Source: an uncultured Microbacterium sp.
GTDB taxonomy: Bacteria > Actinomycetota > Actinomycetes > Actinomycetales > Microbacteriaceae
NCBI RefSeq assembly: GCF_937927635.1
Contig: NZ_CALBRW010000017.1
Coordinates: 300,952-364,951 of the forward strand
Reading direction: 5' to 3'
DNA length: 64,000 nucleotides
The notes beneath the pieces were generated by a model. The model was given only the letters and a program-made list of their open reading frames with translations, was not told the origin of the DNA and did not search any database. Positions 53,836 to 62,191 of this stretch are shown here, piece by piece. Position 1 is the stretch's first letter. Each line of letters begins with the position of its first letter. The translations under genes were made by a program, and so were the position numbers.

Positions 53836-55667
53836 CCGGCTCGCCGCGGGCCCGGGCATTCGGCGACGAACTGACCAATGTCGCCCTGGGCGCGCTCATC
53901 GGCGCGATGCTGCTGGCCGGTGCGCTTCGCGTCGCCGGGAGCATCACCGCGTTCGTCACAGGCGCGCCCCAGCCCACTGCGGGCCTCGAAGCGGGAGTCG
54001 GCGTGATCTTCCGCGCCGACGATCCCGGCGCGGCACTCGGCTCCGCCTCGCTCAGTCCCGTCGCCTACTGGATCACGGCCGCCCTGCTGCTCGCCACCAC
54101 GGGCTCAGCGGCCTGGTTCATCTGGCGTTGGGTGCGCGAGCTGGGCAAACGCGCGAAGGCAGACCCAAATCGAATCGAGGGTGTCGCCGAGGCGCGCGAT
54201 GTGCAGCGCGCCGCATCCGAGCGCGACCTCCTCCGCCGCGCGAAGACGCTACGTCCCTCGCTCATTGACCCGAAGCCCGAGCACGTCGGCTACCTACTCG
54301 GCACCTCGCGCGGCAAGCGCGTGTGGACATCCGTGGAGGACTCGATCCTGCTCATCGGCCCGCCGAGATCCGGCAAGGGCGCGAACATCGTCATCAACAC
54401 CATCCTCGACGCGCCCGGTGCAGTCATCACGACCTCAACCCGGCCAGACAACCTCACGGCGACGCTCCGTGCTCGACAGGCGCGCGGCGGGCCGGTGTCC
54501 GTGTTCGATCCCCAGCACCTGGCCGAAGGCGTACCCGCGGGCTTGCGGTGGTCGCCAATCCGCGGGTGCGAGGTGCCACTGACTGCGATGATCCGTGGCA
54601 CCGGCCTCGCCGCGGGGACCGGGCTCTCCGGCCCCTCCGTCGAGAATGGCGGCTTCTGGGAGGGCAAGACGCGCACCGCGCTGCAAGCGCTCCTGCACGC
54701 CGCTGCCCTCGATCACCGGCAGCCCGCCGAGCTGTTCCGCTGGACACTCGATCCCGCAGCCGCCGCGGACGCCGTCTCGATCCTCTCGTCGCACCCACAG
54801 GCCGCGACCGGGTGGGCGGAGTCGCTCGACGGAATGCTGCAATCCGACCTGCGCACCCGCGACTCGATCTGGCAGGGCGTCTCCCTCTCCCTCGCGTCCC
54901 TTGCCGATCCGAGGGTGCTCGAGACCGTGAGCCCCGCCGAAGACGAGCAGTTCGATCCCGAGTCGTTCCTGCGCGACTCCGGCACCCTCTACCTGCTGGC
55001 GACAGGAGCCGGGGCCGGCGCGTCCTCGTCGCTCGTCGCGGCGTTCATCGAAGACCTCGTAGAGACTGCTCGACGCCTCGCCGCGCGCTCGCCCGGCGCA
55101 CGGCTCGATCCGCCCCTGTTGCTGGCTCTCGACGAGATCGGGAATCTCGCGCCTCTGCCCTCGCTCCCCGTGCTCATGGCGGAGGGTGGCGGCACGGGGC
55201 TGACCGTGATGCCCGTCTTCCAGTCGCTCGCCCAGGCTCGGGGTCGCTGGGGCGACCACGCCGCAACGGCGATGTGGGACGCCAGCATCACCAAGATCGT
55301 GCTCGGCGGTGGAACCGACACACGGCACCTCCAAGACATGTCCACGCTGATCGGCGAACGAGACGAGACGACCGACGCCGTGACCATCGGAGAGCGCGGC
55401 CTGCGCTCGAGCCAGCGGTCAGTCCGTCGTGTGCCGATCATGAGGGTCGAAGACATCCGCACCTTGCCCCAGGGCACATCGCTCGTCCTGCTGCGCTCTG
55501 CGCCGCCCATCATCACGACGATGCGCTACTGGCTCAACCGACCGGATGCCGACACACTGCTCACCCAGCGCGCGGAAGTCGAGAGGACGATGCGGCCGGA
55601 TGAGTGCGAACTCCCTCTGAGGGAGTCTCCCCTCACGGCCGGTACCGATCGACCCGCAATCGGCTGA
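53832..55667 (+). CDS. VirD4/TraG-type coupling ATPase
   Basis: Type IV coupling protein of 611 aa: two N-terminal membrane helices (about 15-40, 75-100), Walker A ILLIGPPRSGKGANIVINTIL (about 175), a nucleotide-binding DPPLLLALDEIGNLAPLPSLP (Walker B, about 433) and FQSLAQARGRWGDHA near 465. It links the relaxase-DNA complex to the channel. It is the last clear gene of the transfer operon. Its end overlaps, on the other strand, with a short ORF of uncertain status. Confidence 0.93.
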   Translation: MTGSPRARAFGDELTNVALGALIGAMLLAGALRVAGSITAFVTGAPQPTAGLEAGVGVIFRADDPGAALGSASLSPVAYWITAALLLATTGSAAWFIWRWVRELGKRAKADPNRIEGVAEARDVQRAASERDLLRRAKTLRPSLIDPKPEHVGYLLGTSRGKRVWTSVEDSILLIGPPRSGKGANIVINTILDAPGAVITTSTRPDNLTATLRARQARGGPVSVFDPQHLAEGVPAGLRWSPIRGCEVPLTAMIRGTGLAAGTGLSGPSVENGGFWEGKTRTALQALLHAAALDHRQPAELFRWTLDPAAAADAVSILSSHPQAATGWAESLDGMLQSDLRTRDSIWQGVSLSLASLADPRVLETVSPAEDEQFDPESFLRDSGTLYLLATGAGAGASSSLVAAFIEDLVETARRLAARSPGARLDPPLLLALDEIGNLAPLPSLPVLMAEGGGTGLTVMPVFQSLAQARGRWGDHAATAMWDASITKIVLGGGTDTRHLQDMSTLIGERDETTDAVTIGERGLRSSQRSVRRVPIMRVEDIRTLPQGTSLVLLRSAPPIITTMRYWLNRPDADTLLTQRAEVERTMRPDECELPLRESPLTAGTDRPAIG

Positions 55668-55878
55668 ACTGATCGAGGCCGTGGCTATCGTCCCATTCGA
55701 CCGTGATCACGTGGAGACGAGCGCGTTCGGCAGCCCCGAGCGGGATCGAGATCGGCAGACCACGCGGGAGCACCGGGACTTCTATGGTCTGACGCGTCAC
55801 CATTCGTGCATGGCGAGCGTCAAGGACTTCTACTCGGACTCGATGTGCGACGTCACCACCGCGATACTCAAGGTCCAC
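55633..55878 (-). CDS. doubtful short ORF, perhaps a truncated gene end
   Basis: An open frame of 81 codons from a GTG (55878), ending inside the 3' end of the coupling-protein gene. It reads as a plausible beta-rich fragment (MVTRQTIEVPVLPRGLPISI, LHVITVEWDDSHGLDQFSRL). The frame remains open upstream into the truncated DUF305 region, so it may be the tail of a gene cut by the same recombination. No family is recognised, and coding status is uncertain. Confidence 0.35.
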   Translation of the reverse strand: MDLEYRGGDVAHRVRVEVLDARHARMVTRQTIEVPVLPRGLPISIPLGAAERARLHVITVEWDDSHGLDQFSRLRVDRYRP

Positions 55879-56353
55879 GTACCCGTCGAGCTGAAGCCCC
55901 GACGTCCAGGTTCGAGCCGTCGGATGTCGGCTGCATCATCCATGCCATCGATGGCTCCGTGCCTGCCTGTGGCAGTCCCCACGCGCGGAGCCAGCCGTAC
56001 ATCTGCCCGGCTTGTTGCGTCTGCGTCGCGGCGATGTCGTAGGCAAGCAGCCGCAGGTCGGGGTTGTCCGACACGTCGCGGACCATCGTCGCGAGCTCCG
56101 CGCCCTGCTGGTGATGCACCTGCATGTCTCGCGCGAACCCGGCCTCAACACTCGTGCTTGCTGGTGTGGTCTCGACGGGGGTGCTCAGCCGTCCGAACGC
56201 GAACGCGGCCACGCCGACAAGAATCAGCGCGACGCACGCCGCGACGAGCACGGTGACCTGCTGCCCGCGGCGTGGCCTAACATGCATTGCATCCGTGGGT
56301 CCGGCTCCGGTCTGATGCCGCTCCTCGGACTCAATCCCGGCGCTCTCACCCAT
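55868..56353 (-). CDS. truncated DUF305 membrane protein
   Basis: A 161-aa protein with one membrane helix (TVLVAACVALILVGVAAFAF) and the first half of DUF305: FARDMQVHHQQGAELATMVRD and LAYDIAATQTQQAGQMYGWL. The second half, with the other conserved His-His helix and the usual MPGM segment, is absent; after MAWMM the sequence runs into an unrelated tail SARRVRGP. Family members are usually 190-230 aa and are linked to metals. The gene seems cut at a recombination junction near 55900. It is 8 bases downstream of the DUF3105 gene. Confidence 0.75.
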   Translation of the reverse strand: MGESAGIESEERHQTGAGPTDAMHVRPRRGQQVTVLVAACVALILVGVAAFAFGRLSTPVETTPASTSVEAGFARDMQVHHQQGAELATMVRDVSDNPDLRLLAYDIAATQTQQAGQMYGWLRAWGLPQAGTEPSMAWMMQPTSDGSNLDVGASARRVRGP

Positions 56354-56361
56354 GACGCCGC

Positions 56362-57030
56362 CTATGAGTCTTTGCCTGGGGCGTCGAGCCCGCCGGTGCA
56401 TGGAGCCCCTGGCTCGGGAGCGTTCTGGCCTCGCCAGTACTCTTCGAGGAACGCCCCGATCCGCTCGTCTCCGGCGTCCTCGACCTGAAGCTGGGCGTTC
56501 CAGCCGCTGAGAACGATGGGTGCCGGCAGAGATTCGTATGGCGACAGCGCGACATACGTTGACGGCAGCTTCGCGCGGAGCGTGGACAGATCCTCCTCGC
56601 TCAGATTCGGATCGTATGTTACCCACACAGCTCCGTGCTCCATGGAGTGCACCGCGTTCTCGTTCGGGACCGGGTCGCTGTAGGCGCCGCAGTTGAGCCA
56701 GACCTGGTTGTGATCACCGCCTGCTGACGGTGCCTGCGCATAGTCGACTGCGCCCTGGACATGGGTCGCACCGTTCTCGAATGTCTCGACCCCGTCGACG
56801 GTCGCGCCCTCATTGCCGGCCGTGTAGGTGGCGGTGCCTGGCGTCAAGACGACCGAGGTGACGATCAGGCCGACGACCGCGACGGCGCCCACGATGGCCG
56901 CGCCGATGCCGATCCTGCGGTTCCGCATTGCTCTGGCTTCGCGCTTGCGGTACTCCTCGAACTTCTTCGCTCGTTGCTCGGCGCGCTGCTGCTTCACGGT
57001 CGGTTTCTTGTCTGCCGGCGGGATCCTCAT
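56362..57030 (-). CDS. DUF3105 family membrane protein
   Basis: A 222-aa protein with a basic coiled N terminus (QQRAEQRAKKFEEYRKREA), one membrane helix (AAIVGAVAVVGLIVTSVVL) and an extracytoplasmic DUF3105 domain with HNQVWLNCGAYSDPVPNENAVHSMEHGAVWVTYD near the centre. The HxxxHG-type histidines suggest metal or redox function, but none is established. DUF305 and DUF3105 genes often sit side by side near copper and mercury resistance genes, as here. Confidence 0.87.
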   Translation of the reverse strand: MRIPPADKKPTVKQQRAEQRAKKFEEYRKREARAMRNRRIGIGAAIVGAVAVVGLIVTSVVLTPGTATYTAGNEGATVDGVETFENGATHVQGAVDYAQAPSAGGDHNQVWLNCGAYSDPVPNENAVHSMEHGAVWVTYDPNLSEEDLSTLRAKLPSTYVALSPYESLPAPIVLSGWNAQLQVEDAGDERIGAFLEEYWRGQNAPEPGAPCTGGLDAPGKDS

Positions 57031-57220
57031 GCGTGCGGCCCTTCTCTCTGGGTTGATGGCTGATGGGGCGTGCGCCGGCGAAAGCGAACTGGTTGACGGC
57101 CTCCTCGGAGACTGTCTACTGGTACTTCGCGCTATTCAATGCTGCGGAGATCGACATGCAGGCTCCCAATGTGCACGGGCGCTGTACCGAGTCCCGTTCG
57201 TCGCGACGTTGAGGAAGAGG

Positions 57221-57352
57221 TCACACGCCCGCGGTGGCGTACTTGGCAGGGTCGGCCTTGAAGCTCGCCGCGCAGCCACTGGCGGCGGCGGATGCGGGGT
57301 CGATGCTCATCCCGCAGACGGGGTCGGTGACCTTCGCGGACGTCGCGGACAT
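57221..57352 (-). pseudogene. shortened YHS metal-binding domain
   Basis: A 43-aa reading frame, SAKVTDPVCGMSIDPASAAAS, then GCAASFKADPAKYATAGV. It carries the N- and C-terminal ends of a YHS domain (DPVCGM and F-x-A-DPAKYA) but lacks the central Tyr-x-Phe-Cys segment, as if an internal stretch of about a dozen residues were deleted in frame. YHS domains bind metal in heavy-metal ATPases and related proteins. A damaged relic is most likely, although an in-frame small protein is possible. The 190 bases between it and the DUF3105 gene hold no gene I can see. Confidence 0.55.
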
Positions 57353-57409
57353 ATCTTCCTCCATGGGTTCTTGCGCTCCTTCTTGGTCTCGTCCGATTTC
57401 CACCACCGG

Positions 57410-57775
57410 GTCGGTGAACCCGGATGGCGTCCGGGATGGCGCGTGGCGTGAAGCGGCGCAGCCGCTTGGCGTTGGCCACGACGGACAGTGAGGACAACGC
57501 CATCGCCCACCGCCGCGATCATCGGGCTCAGCGTGATGCCGAGCGCAGGGTAGAGAACCCCGGCGGCGATCGGGATGCCCAGGCCGTTATAGATGAACGC
57601 GAAAAACCAGGTTCTGCCTGATGTTGCGCATAGTGGCCCGGGACAGGTCGACGGCGGTGACGAGCCCGGACAGGGCGCCGGAGATCAAGGTGATGTCCGA
57701 GGACTCGAATCGGCTCGCCGCGACTTCTCCGCCAGGACCCATGCCCAGCGCAGCTACGTCAAAGTGTTCAGTCAT
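57410..57775 (-). pseudogene. copper P-type ATPase C-terminal relic fused to an oxidoreductase start
   Basis: Reading 57775 downward, the first 23 codons are the start of an FAD-disulfide reductase (FDVAALGMGPGGEVAAS), followed abruptly by the C-terminal core of a copper-transporting P-type ATPase (ESSDITLISGALSGLVTAVD and ATMRNIRQNLVF). A one-base insertion then breaks the frame; the remainder (GLGIPIAAGVLYPALGITLS, and MALSSLSVVANAKRLRRF) is recovered only by shifting frames at least twice. It is a recombination scar and cannot make a functional pump. Confidence 0.8.
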
Positions 57776-57786
57776 GTTCTGGCGCC

Positions 57787-58440
57787 TCAGCAGCAGCTGT
57801 GGGGTGGGTCGTCGCTGGAGCGGTCCGCAGCCGTCTCGGCAAGCATGTTCTCGGCCATCGAAGCACCGAGCGCGAACGCGTCAGCGACGGAGATGACCGA
57901 TCCACCCTCGTGGTTCTTGAGCCACGGTTCGGCTTCCTCGGGAGTGGCGAAGAAGTGAACCTGGTTGCAGAAAGACGAGCGCACGGAACTCATGTCGTCT
58001 GGGGCGACCAGGGACACCACGGCGGTGGGGGGCTCCACGCTGTGCACGCCGGAGCTGTCGACGGTCACCCGAACCGGCGTTCCGGTGCGGTAGCGGGATT
58101 CGATGACCGCGGACGTCCCGAGGATGGTGGGAAAGATGAGGGTGTCCAGGGCGCACCAGGTGTAGAGCTGTTCCCCGTCGATCTCGAATCGGTGCTGGGT
58201 CGCCCGCTGGGTCAGTCCCTGTCCGATGATCCGCCCCGATCCGTCGTACTCGGTGTCGGCCATAGCTGCGAGTGCCGAGCGGATCTCGTCGACCGGCCGG
58301 CCGGTCGTCGCGGCGAGGTCCTCGATGTCGACCGGATCGCCCTGCGCGAGCAGCCTCATCAGCGGCAGCCACAGCCAGGGCTCCATTCCGGTTTCGGATG
58401 AGGCGAGGCGCTCGGTGATCTGGGTGGCGTTGTCGGTCAT
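57787..58440 (-). CDS. merB: organomercurial lyase MerB
   Basis: Alkylmercury lyase (217 aa), which cleaves the C-Hg bond and releases Hg(II). The catalytic residues known for MerB are at matching positions: Cys96 and Asp99 in YTWCALD, and Cys158 in SSFCNQVHFF. The N-terminal winged-helix-like region (LAATTGRPVDEIRSALAAM) is present, and the protein ends DPPHSCC. The ATG at 58440 has an AAAGGA site. It lies 44 bases downstream of merA in the mer operon. Confidence 0.95.
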   Translation of the reverse strand: MTDNATQITERLASSETGMEPWLWLPLMRLLAQGDPVDIEDLAATTGRPVDEIRSALAAMADTEYDGSGRIIGQGLTQRATQHRFEIDGEQLYTWCALDTLIFPTILGTSAVIESRYRTGTPVRVTVDSSGVHSVEPPTAVVSLVAPDDMSSVRSSFCNQVHFFATPEEAEPWLKNHEGGSVISVADAFALGASMAENMLAETAADRSSDDPPHSCC

Positions 58441-58484
58441 GGTGGGTCCTTTCGTCGGGGTGGATCGTTCGGTGGATGAAGTGG

Positions 58485-59927
58485 TCACGCGGCGCAGCAG
58501 GACAGCTTTGACACGTCCGTGGTGAAGGACTGGCAGGCGATCTTGATGCCTTCGGCCATGGTCAGGTAGGGGCTCCAGAGGTTCGCGACCTGGCTGACCG
58601 TCATCCCGGCGGAGACTATGTAGACGGCGGCGGCGGCGATCTCGCCGGCGGTCTGCGCTACGGCGGTGATCCCGTGGATCTGGCCGGTCTGGGCGTCCGC
58701 GACGACCTTGATGAACCCGCGAGTGTCCCGGTTCACCAAGGCGCGCGGCACGTATTCCAGCGGCAGGACCCGGCATTCGCAGACGATTCCCGCATCCCTT
58801 GCCTGCTTGTCGGTCATCCCCACCGCCGCGAGGTTGGGGGTGGTGAAGGTGACACGGGGCAGGTGCCGGTAGTCGACCTCCCGCCCGGCATTGTTGAACA
58901 CGTTCTCCACGACGAGGGCACCGTGGGCGGCGGCGACGTAGACGAACTCCGGATGCCCCGTCACATCCCCCGCGGCCCAGATGCGGCCGTTGGACGACGC
59001 CAGCCGCGAATCGACCACCACTTCTCCCTTCTCCCCCGTCGTCACGCCGACCGCGGCGAGGTTCAGCCCGCCCGTCACCGGTACCCGGCCGGTGGCGATC
59101 AGCAGCTTGCTCGCACGGATGTCCTCGCGACCGCCGATCCCGGAGACGAGTGCCACCACCTCACCCGTCGTGGCATCGGTGCGGACGGAGGAGATGGTCG
59201 ACTTGCGGAGAACACGGATGCCCTCGTCGGCGAACACGCTCATCAGGGCGCGGGATGCTTCCGGCTCCTCCGCCGACGCCAGCCGGGAACGGACCACCAT
59301 CGTCACTTTCGAGCCCAGGCGGGCGAAGAGTTGCGCCTGTTCGAGAGCGACGTAGCCGCCGCCGAGAACCAGCAGCGACTCGGGTACCTCGTCGAGTTCC
59401 ATCGCCGTCGTCGAGGTGAGGTAGTCGACATCTGCCAGCCCGTCGATCGAGGGCACCGAGGGGCTCGATCCGGTGGCGATGAGGTAATGCGCGGCGCGTA
59501 TGGTGTCGACCTTGCCGTCGGCATCCGTCACCTCCAATGCCGGGTTCTCGGCGGTGCCGGCGAATGCCGCGTCGGCGTGCCGCAGATCCCAACCGTAATC
59601 CGCGATCAGGTCGACGTATTTCTCGGATCGCATCGTCTCGACGAGGGCACGCTTGCCGTCGATCAGTTCCGTCATGTCGACCGGACCGGCGGTCGCGTCG
59701 ATGCCGGGGAATCGGCGCGCGTCGAGGGTGACGTGGCGCGCGTCGGCGGCCGCGAGCAGGGCCTTCGACGGGATGCATCCGGTGTTGACGCAGGTTCCGC
59801 CGATGGTTGCGCGCTCGATCATGACGACGCGCTTGCCGAGGTTCGTGGCCCGGATCGCGGCGGCGAACGCGCCGCCTCCGGAGCCGATGATGGCCAGATC
59901 GAAGTCGGTCGGTGAGCGTTCGGGCAT
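58485..59927 (-). CDS. merA: mercuric reductase MerA
   Basis: Flavin-dependent mercuric reductase (480 aa) reducing Hg(II) to volatile Hg(0) with NADPH. FAD-binding IIGSGGGAFAAAI, redox disulfide GGTCVNTGCIPSK (Cys46, Cys51), NADPH-binding LVLGGGYVALEQAQLFA, and the vicinal C-terminal cysteines SKLSCCAA are all present. It lacks the N-terminal heavy-metal-associated domain found in many MerA. It is the first gene of the minus-strand mer operon, next to the MerR-type operator and divergent from merR. Confidence 0.97.
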   Translation of the reverse strand: MPERSPTDFDLAIIGSGGGAFAAAIRATNLGKRVVMIERATIGGTCVNTGCIPSKALLAAADARHVTLDARRFPGIDATAGPVDMTELIDGKRALVETMRSEKYVDLIADYGWDLRHADAAFAGTAENPALEVTDADGKVDTIRAAHYLIATGSSPSVPSIDGLADVDYLTSTTAMELDEVPESLLVLGGGYVALEQAQLFARLGSKVTMVVRSRLASAEEPEASRALMSVFADEGIRVLRKSTISSVRTDATTGEVVALVSGIGGREDIRASKLLIATGRVPVTGGLNLAAVGVTTGEKGEVVVDSRLASSNGRIWAAGDVTGHPEFVYVAAAHGALVVENVFNNAGREVDYRHLPRVTFTTPNLAAVGMTDKQARDAGIVCECRVLPLEYVPRALVNRDTRGFIKVVADAQTGQIHGITAVAQTAGEIAAAAVYIVSAGMTVSQVANLWSPYLTMAEGIKIACQSFTTDVSKLSCCAA

Positions 59928-60002
59928 GGAATCTCCTGAGGATGATTGTCGAAAGCCGCGCGGGCAGGACAACCCTGCTCGATTCGTTTCCGTCAGTCTG
60001 CA

Positions 60003-60026
60003 CCTTCCCCTAGACTGGAAGGTCAA
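60003..60026 (-). promoter_or_regulatory. MerR-type operator/promoter for merAB
   Basis: The dyad CCTTCC-n8-GGAAGG (60003-60008 and 60017-60022) overlaps a -35 box TTGACC read on the minus strand (60026-60021). The likely -10 (CAGACT) then follows after an overlong spacer of about 20 bases, as for MerR-regulated promoters. It lies in the 135-base gap between merA and the regulator gene. Confidence 0.75.
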
Positions 60027-60062
60027 GAGTGAGCGGCGAAACCATGAAGGAGGAGGCACAGC

Positions 60063-60452
60063 GTGCGTATCGGTGAAGCGGCGGCAGCGTCCGGGATGAC
60101 CACGAAGACCCTGAGGTTCTACGAGTCGAGCGGTCTTCTGCCCGCGACCGAGCGAGCCGCGAACGGCTACCGGGACTACGGAGCGGACATCACGGCGAGA
60201 CTGGACTTCATCCGCCGAAGCCGCACCGCCGGGCTGACATTGGCACAGATCCGCGACATTCTGCAGATCAGGGACGTCGGCGAGGCTCCGTGCATTCATG
60301 TGCGAGACCTTCTCGCACGGCAGCTGGCCGACCTCGACCGGCAGATCGCCGAGCTGGTCGCCCTCAGGGCCACCGTCGCGGATTTCTACGACGCGGCATC
60401 CGAACCTGACCTCGCCGCGTGCGACCCGGATCGCATCTGCAGCTACCTGTGA
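60063..60452 (+). CDS. merR: MerR-family mercury regulator
   Basis: A 129-aa MerR-family activator: HTH at the N terminus (GEAAAASGMTTKTLRFYESSGLL), second wing (NGYRDYGADITARLDFIRR), dimerisation helix, and cysteines in GEAPCIHV and AACDPDRICSYL that fit the three-Cys metal site. It starts at GTG 60063 with a GAAGGAGGAGGC site. It is divergent from merAB, and the intervening operator suits it. Confidence 0.93.
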   Translation: MRIGEAAAASGMTTKTLRFYESSGLLPATERAANGYRDYGADITARLDFIRRSRTAGLTLAQIRDILQIRDVGEAPCIHVRDLLARQLADLDRQIAELVALRATVADFYDAASEPDLAACDPDRICSYL

Positions 60453-60488
60453 GAACGCCTCCCGTCAGGCGTGCAGTCATCTGAGCGA

Positions 60489-62153
60489 TCACTTGACAGC
60501 CGGGCGACGGCGCGACCCGGCGCGGACCAGGCAGAGGGCAAGCCCCGCGAGCCCGAGCGCCGACACGAGCCACTCGATTCCCCGCCCGAAAGTCACGGCC
60601 GGCGTGACGGTGTCACTCAACGGAACCGTCTGCACCATCGCACCTGCTTCCCACGTCGGCACGCTGTCGATGGTTCTCCCGTCCGGCATGATGATTGCAC
60701 TGGCTCCGACGGTTGAGATGTTCACGACCGTGCGGCCGGTCTCGATCGCCCGGAGCCTGGCGATCGCGAGTTGCTGGACGCTCTCATCGGTGCGGCCGAA
60801 GTCGGCCGTGTTGGTTTGCGCGAGAATAATCTGCGCTTTCCCGTCGATCATCTCGCGTACCAGTTGGTCATCGACGATCTCGAAACTGATGGCGATTCCC
60901 GCGAGGATGTCGTCGATGCTGATCACGTTGCCGCCCGTGCCCTTGGCGTAGTCGCGCCCGATGAGGTCGACGAGGTCCGGAGCAAGCGATCGCCAGAATG
61001 CCCGATCCGGCACGTACTCGCCGAACGGTACCGGGTGTACTTTGTCGTACCGGTCAATCACACCTCGCCCCTCATCCCACAGCAGCGACGTGTTGTAGTA
61101 CTCCCCGCCGCGTTCGGTGATCGTGCTAGTGACGAGCGGCGCCCCCATCGATTGACTGATGCGGTCGACGGCCTCCGCGGCCTGCGGAAAGCGGGTCGGA
61201 TCGAGGTCAGTGCTGTTCTCCGGCCAGACCACGAAGTCGACCTTTTCGCCGATCAGCGGCTCGGTAGCCGCAACGTGATCGGCGAGGATCTGCCCGGGCG
61301 GATACCGTGCGAAAAGCGCCGCATCCGACCCACCCTGCACGGCGGCGAGCCGGGTCGTGCCCGATTGAATGACCGGCCACGCGGGCAACACCAACATGAT
61401 CCCGACCACGCCTGCCGCCACCGCCCACCGTACGACCTGGCCGATCTGAGCCTCGCGCCACAACTGGACCACAAGCGCACTCAACCAGACGATGATGAAA
61501 CTGAGCCCCGAGATGCCGACCCAGGCCACAAGCGAGCTGAACGGACTCTCCGACTGGGACAGCGCAACCCGACCCCACGCAAACCCGCCGTACGGCCAGA
61601 CCGCGGAGATCGCCTCCCGTGCCGTCCAGAGACCCGCCAGGACGACGGGCACCGCACCCAGTCGCCCGACTCTGGTCGGCCAGACCCGGGGACCCCAGCG
61701 CAGCACGACGGCAACGAGGGACAGACTCACTCCGAAGAAGATCGTCTGCAGTGCGACCAATCCCAGCCACGGCAGCGGACCGAGATAGACCGTGAGCCAG
61801 AAGATGTGGACCCCCCAGAAGGAGAACCCGGCCACGAGGCCCACAAGCAGGCCGGTCCAGGGGCCGCGTCCGAGCAGGGAACCCAGCATGAGGACGATCG
61901 CGACCGGAGCGAGAAACCACCAGCCGTGGTCCGGGAAGGCGGCGTCGAGAATCACGCCCGCGCTCACGGCGATGAGGAGGGAAGCCCAGAGAGGCACGCT
62001 CGGGACGGTTCTGACACCGGGTGAGCTACTACGGTTCCGGCGCGGGTTCTGTTGCGCATGATCATCATCGATCATCCGGGTGCCCTGTTGCGAGCGTTGT
62101 TGCGGGATGATCGTGGGTTCGCTGACGTTCCCTGTGCCGAAATAGTTGCTCAT
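60489..62153 (-). CDS. lnt: apolipoprotein N-acyltransferase (Lnt) homologue with Ser at the catalytic Cys
   Basis: A 554-aa membrane protein with an N-terminal set of membrane helices and a nitrilase-like domain (VWPENSTDLDPTRFPQAA with the catalytic Glu; YDKVHPVPFGEYVP with the Lys). In Lnt enzymes the nucleophile Cys lies in a (I/V)C(F/Y)E motif; here it is ISFE, with Ser423 encoded by AGT, one base from a Cys codon. The rest (TNTADFGRTDESVQQLAIARLRA, IETGRTVVNISTVG) is intact. N-acylation of lipoproteins may thus be weak or absent. It starts at 62153 with an AGGAG site and heads a metal-island membrane operon. Confidence 0.88.
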   Translation of the reverse strand: MSNYFGTGNVSEPTIIPQQRSQQGTRMIDDDHAQQNPRRNRSSSPGVRTVPSVPLWASLLIAVSAGVILDAAFPDHGWWFLAPVAIVLMLGSLLGRGPWTGLLVGLVAGFSFWGVHIFWLTVYLGPLPWLGLVALQTIFFGVSLSLVAVVLRWGPRVWPTRVGRLGAVPVVLAGLWTAREAISAVWPYGGFAWGRVALSQSESPFSSLVAWVGISGLSFIIVWLSALVVQLWREAQIGQVVRWAVAAGVVGIMLVLPAWPVIQSGTTRLAAVQGGSDAALFARYPPGQILADHVAATEPLIGEKVDFVVWPENSTDLDPTRFPQAAEAVDRISQSMGAPLVTSTITERGGEYYNTSLLWDEGRGVIDRYDKVHPVPFGEYVPDRAFWRSLAPDLVDLIGRDYAKGTGGNVISIDDILAGIAISFEIVDDQLVREMIDGKAQIILAQTNTADFGRTDESVQQLAIARLRAIETGRTVVNISTVGASAIIMPDGRTIDSVPTWEAGAMVQTVPLSDTVTPAVTFGRGIEWLVSALGLAGLALCLVRAGSRRRPAVK

Positions 62154-62191
62154 CAGTAGCTCCTACCGCCGGGGAGGTGGAGTAGGAGCTG

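Noticed and set aside
60771..62024. A 417-codon plus-strand frame opposite lnt
   Set aside because: Charged, low-complexity shadow without motif; lnt is clear on the other strand.
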